A stretch of DNA of 64,000 bases from Dipteronia dyeriana (lineage: Eukaryota > Streptophyta > Magnoliopsida > Sapindales > Sapindaceae): contig CM065296.1 of the NCBI GenBank assembly GCA_032871835.1, positions 120,476,146 through 120,540,145 of the forward strand, read 5' to 3'. The position numbers were made by a program, and so were the translations under genes. Below, one piece after another: positions 63,024-64,000 of the stretch. The notes beneath the pieces are model-generated. The model made no database searches and was not told where the DNA came from. It saw nothing but the letters and a program-made list of their open reading frames with translations. Each line of letters begins with the position of its first letter. Within the stretch, counting starts at the first letter, position 1.

Positions 63024-63933
63024 TCTGGGCGGATCCACATGTAGATCAGGTGGGATCTGTACGGATGTGCCTAATCTCAGATTTTAAAAAAAAATGATTT
63101 TATGTTTTATAATATATATATAACAAATAATATAATGTGACACATATTAAGTATAGTTGGTATTCAATGTAATCAAAATGAATAATTCTTTTAATATCTA
63201 TTTTATTTTACACTCTTTTCCGATTCTTTTTTTAAATTTTCATCTTCTTCTAGAATAAAATAATTCATTTTACTTTTTCATTCATTGTTAAATTCTTAAC
63301 TACCCTTAATTTAATTTTATTATATAGTAAATTATAAATTATTATTTTGAATTTTTTGTTACTTCTAATATTTTTAATTTGACATACCTAACATATCCAA
63401 TCAATAAACTTTAAAATATCAAATTTTAATTTATTGTATTAAAATAGTTCATATATTATTATGATTCGTTTCATTTTATCATTTATATTTTCTTTATTTT
63501 ATTTTTCTAATTTATTTAGAATCAATAATTAGGAAAATAATAAGTTCAAAAACATTTCTAGTAATATTAATTAATCAATTATTTTTTATAAATTTAAAGT
63601 GAATTCATTATAAATACAAAACAATTTTGTTTTCATTACAAAACTATATTTTATTTTTTAAAAAGAATAAATAGTATATTTTTTCATTGTTAATATTGTT
63701 TTTCTTGTTATTTTCTTTTTTAATATTGTGTTTTCCATTTTTAGTTCTTTTCGGTGCAAGATTATTTAATTCATTTCAAATAAGTGTTCTATTTTTTTAA
63801 TTTAAAATTCCTTATACCATCAAAACAAATTATACAAAAACACATTTTTTATGACTTTAATTTATTTATATATATATAATTATTATTTTATTTGGGATGT
63901 CCCATCTCATTAAAATTTCTGGATCCGTCGCTG
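63024..63933. mobile_element. hAT-like non-autonomous element in the peroxidase C promoter
   Basis: 910 bp. Copies A and B read straight through here (GGCAAGAGAGA then AACTTGGAGTTGTTAATGAG). Ends contain GGGCGGATCCA and, as complement, AGCGACGGATCCAG; flanks AGAGAGAG and AGAGAGAC match at 7 of 8. Very AT-rich interior, no protein. Confidence 0.78.
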
Positions 63934-64000
63934 AGAGAGACATGGTACTTCGAGTTGTTAATGAGGATATATAGCAGTGGTGTAGTGTTGATATATAGTA
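63934..64000. other. upstream flank of peroxidase C, resumes after the element
   Basis: GAGTTGTTAATGAGGATATA is shared with the flank of copies A and B (about 11029 and 25843). The window ends inside this flank. Confidence 0.7.

Overview
This is nuclear DNA of a flowering plant, most likely a eudicot. The evidence is spliced genes with GT/AG introns and AT-rich non-coding DNA, plant-specific families (cinnamyl alcohol dehydrogenase, UPF0496, class III peroxidases), and plant transposon lineages (Tat-type Ty3/gypsy, Sirevirus-like Ty1/copia, Mutator-like elements carrying ULP1/DUF1985 genes, hAT elements). I cannot name the species. No tRNA, rRNA or CRISPR array was seen.

Layout. 1-1193: last three exons of a cinnamyl alcohol dehydrogenase (+). 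3875-5174: a complete UPF0496 gene (+). 5741-7619: a complete six-exon ABITRAM/FAM206 gene (-). From about 7620 to the end the window is one recurrent unit, repeated and then broken up by transposons. The unit holds the ABITRAM 5' flank, an intergenic stretch rich in ACGT palindromes, a class III peroxidase of the PRX64 type on the minus strand, and the peroxidase upstream DNA. Peroxidase A (9407-10902) and C (61514-62904) are intact four-exon genes of 319 codons; B (24334-25686) is broken by a frameshift and a stop.

Transposons. Comparing copies of the unit gives empty sites, so several insertion borders can be set to the base, with target-site duplications (TSDs). Main insertions: a long-armed MITE (8484-9101); a short Mutator-like element, MULE1 (14332-15887); MULE2 (16859-22669, 9-bp TSD); a Mutator-type element with a small nested insertion (22933-23954); a Tat-lineage gypsy retrotransposon (28768-50414, 5-bp TSD) that itself contains a pol-less Sirevirus-like copia element (30117-37689) and hAT elements nested up to two deep; MULE3 (50466-57699, 9-bp TSD); foldback MITEs; and an element just upstream of the peroxidase C TATA box (63024-63933).

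The most unusual structure is in the Mutator-like elements. MULE2 and MULE3 share a convergent plan: a MURA transposase on + facing a ULP1/DUF1985 gene on -, as in KAONASHI-type elements. Each has lost different parts. MULE2 keeps the transposase ends and the ULP1 protease domain but lacks the DDE core and DUF1985; MULE3 keeps the DDE core and DUF1985 but lacks the SWIM end and the protease domain. Each family also carries long arrays of its own short repeat beside its genes (CTCGATCC-type, about 20 bp, in MULE1 and MULE2; ATTTCAAGTTTG-type in MULE3), which no coding function explains.
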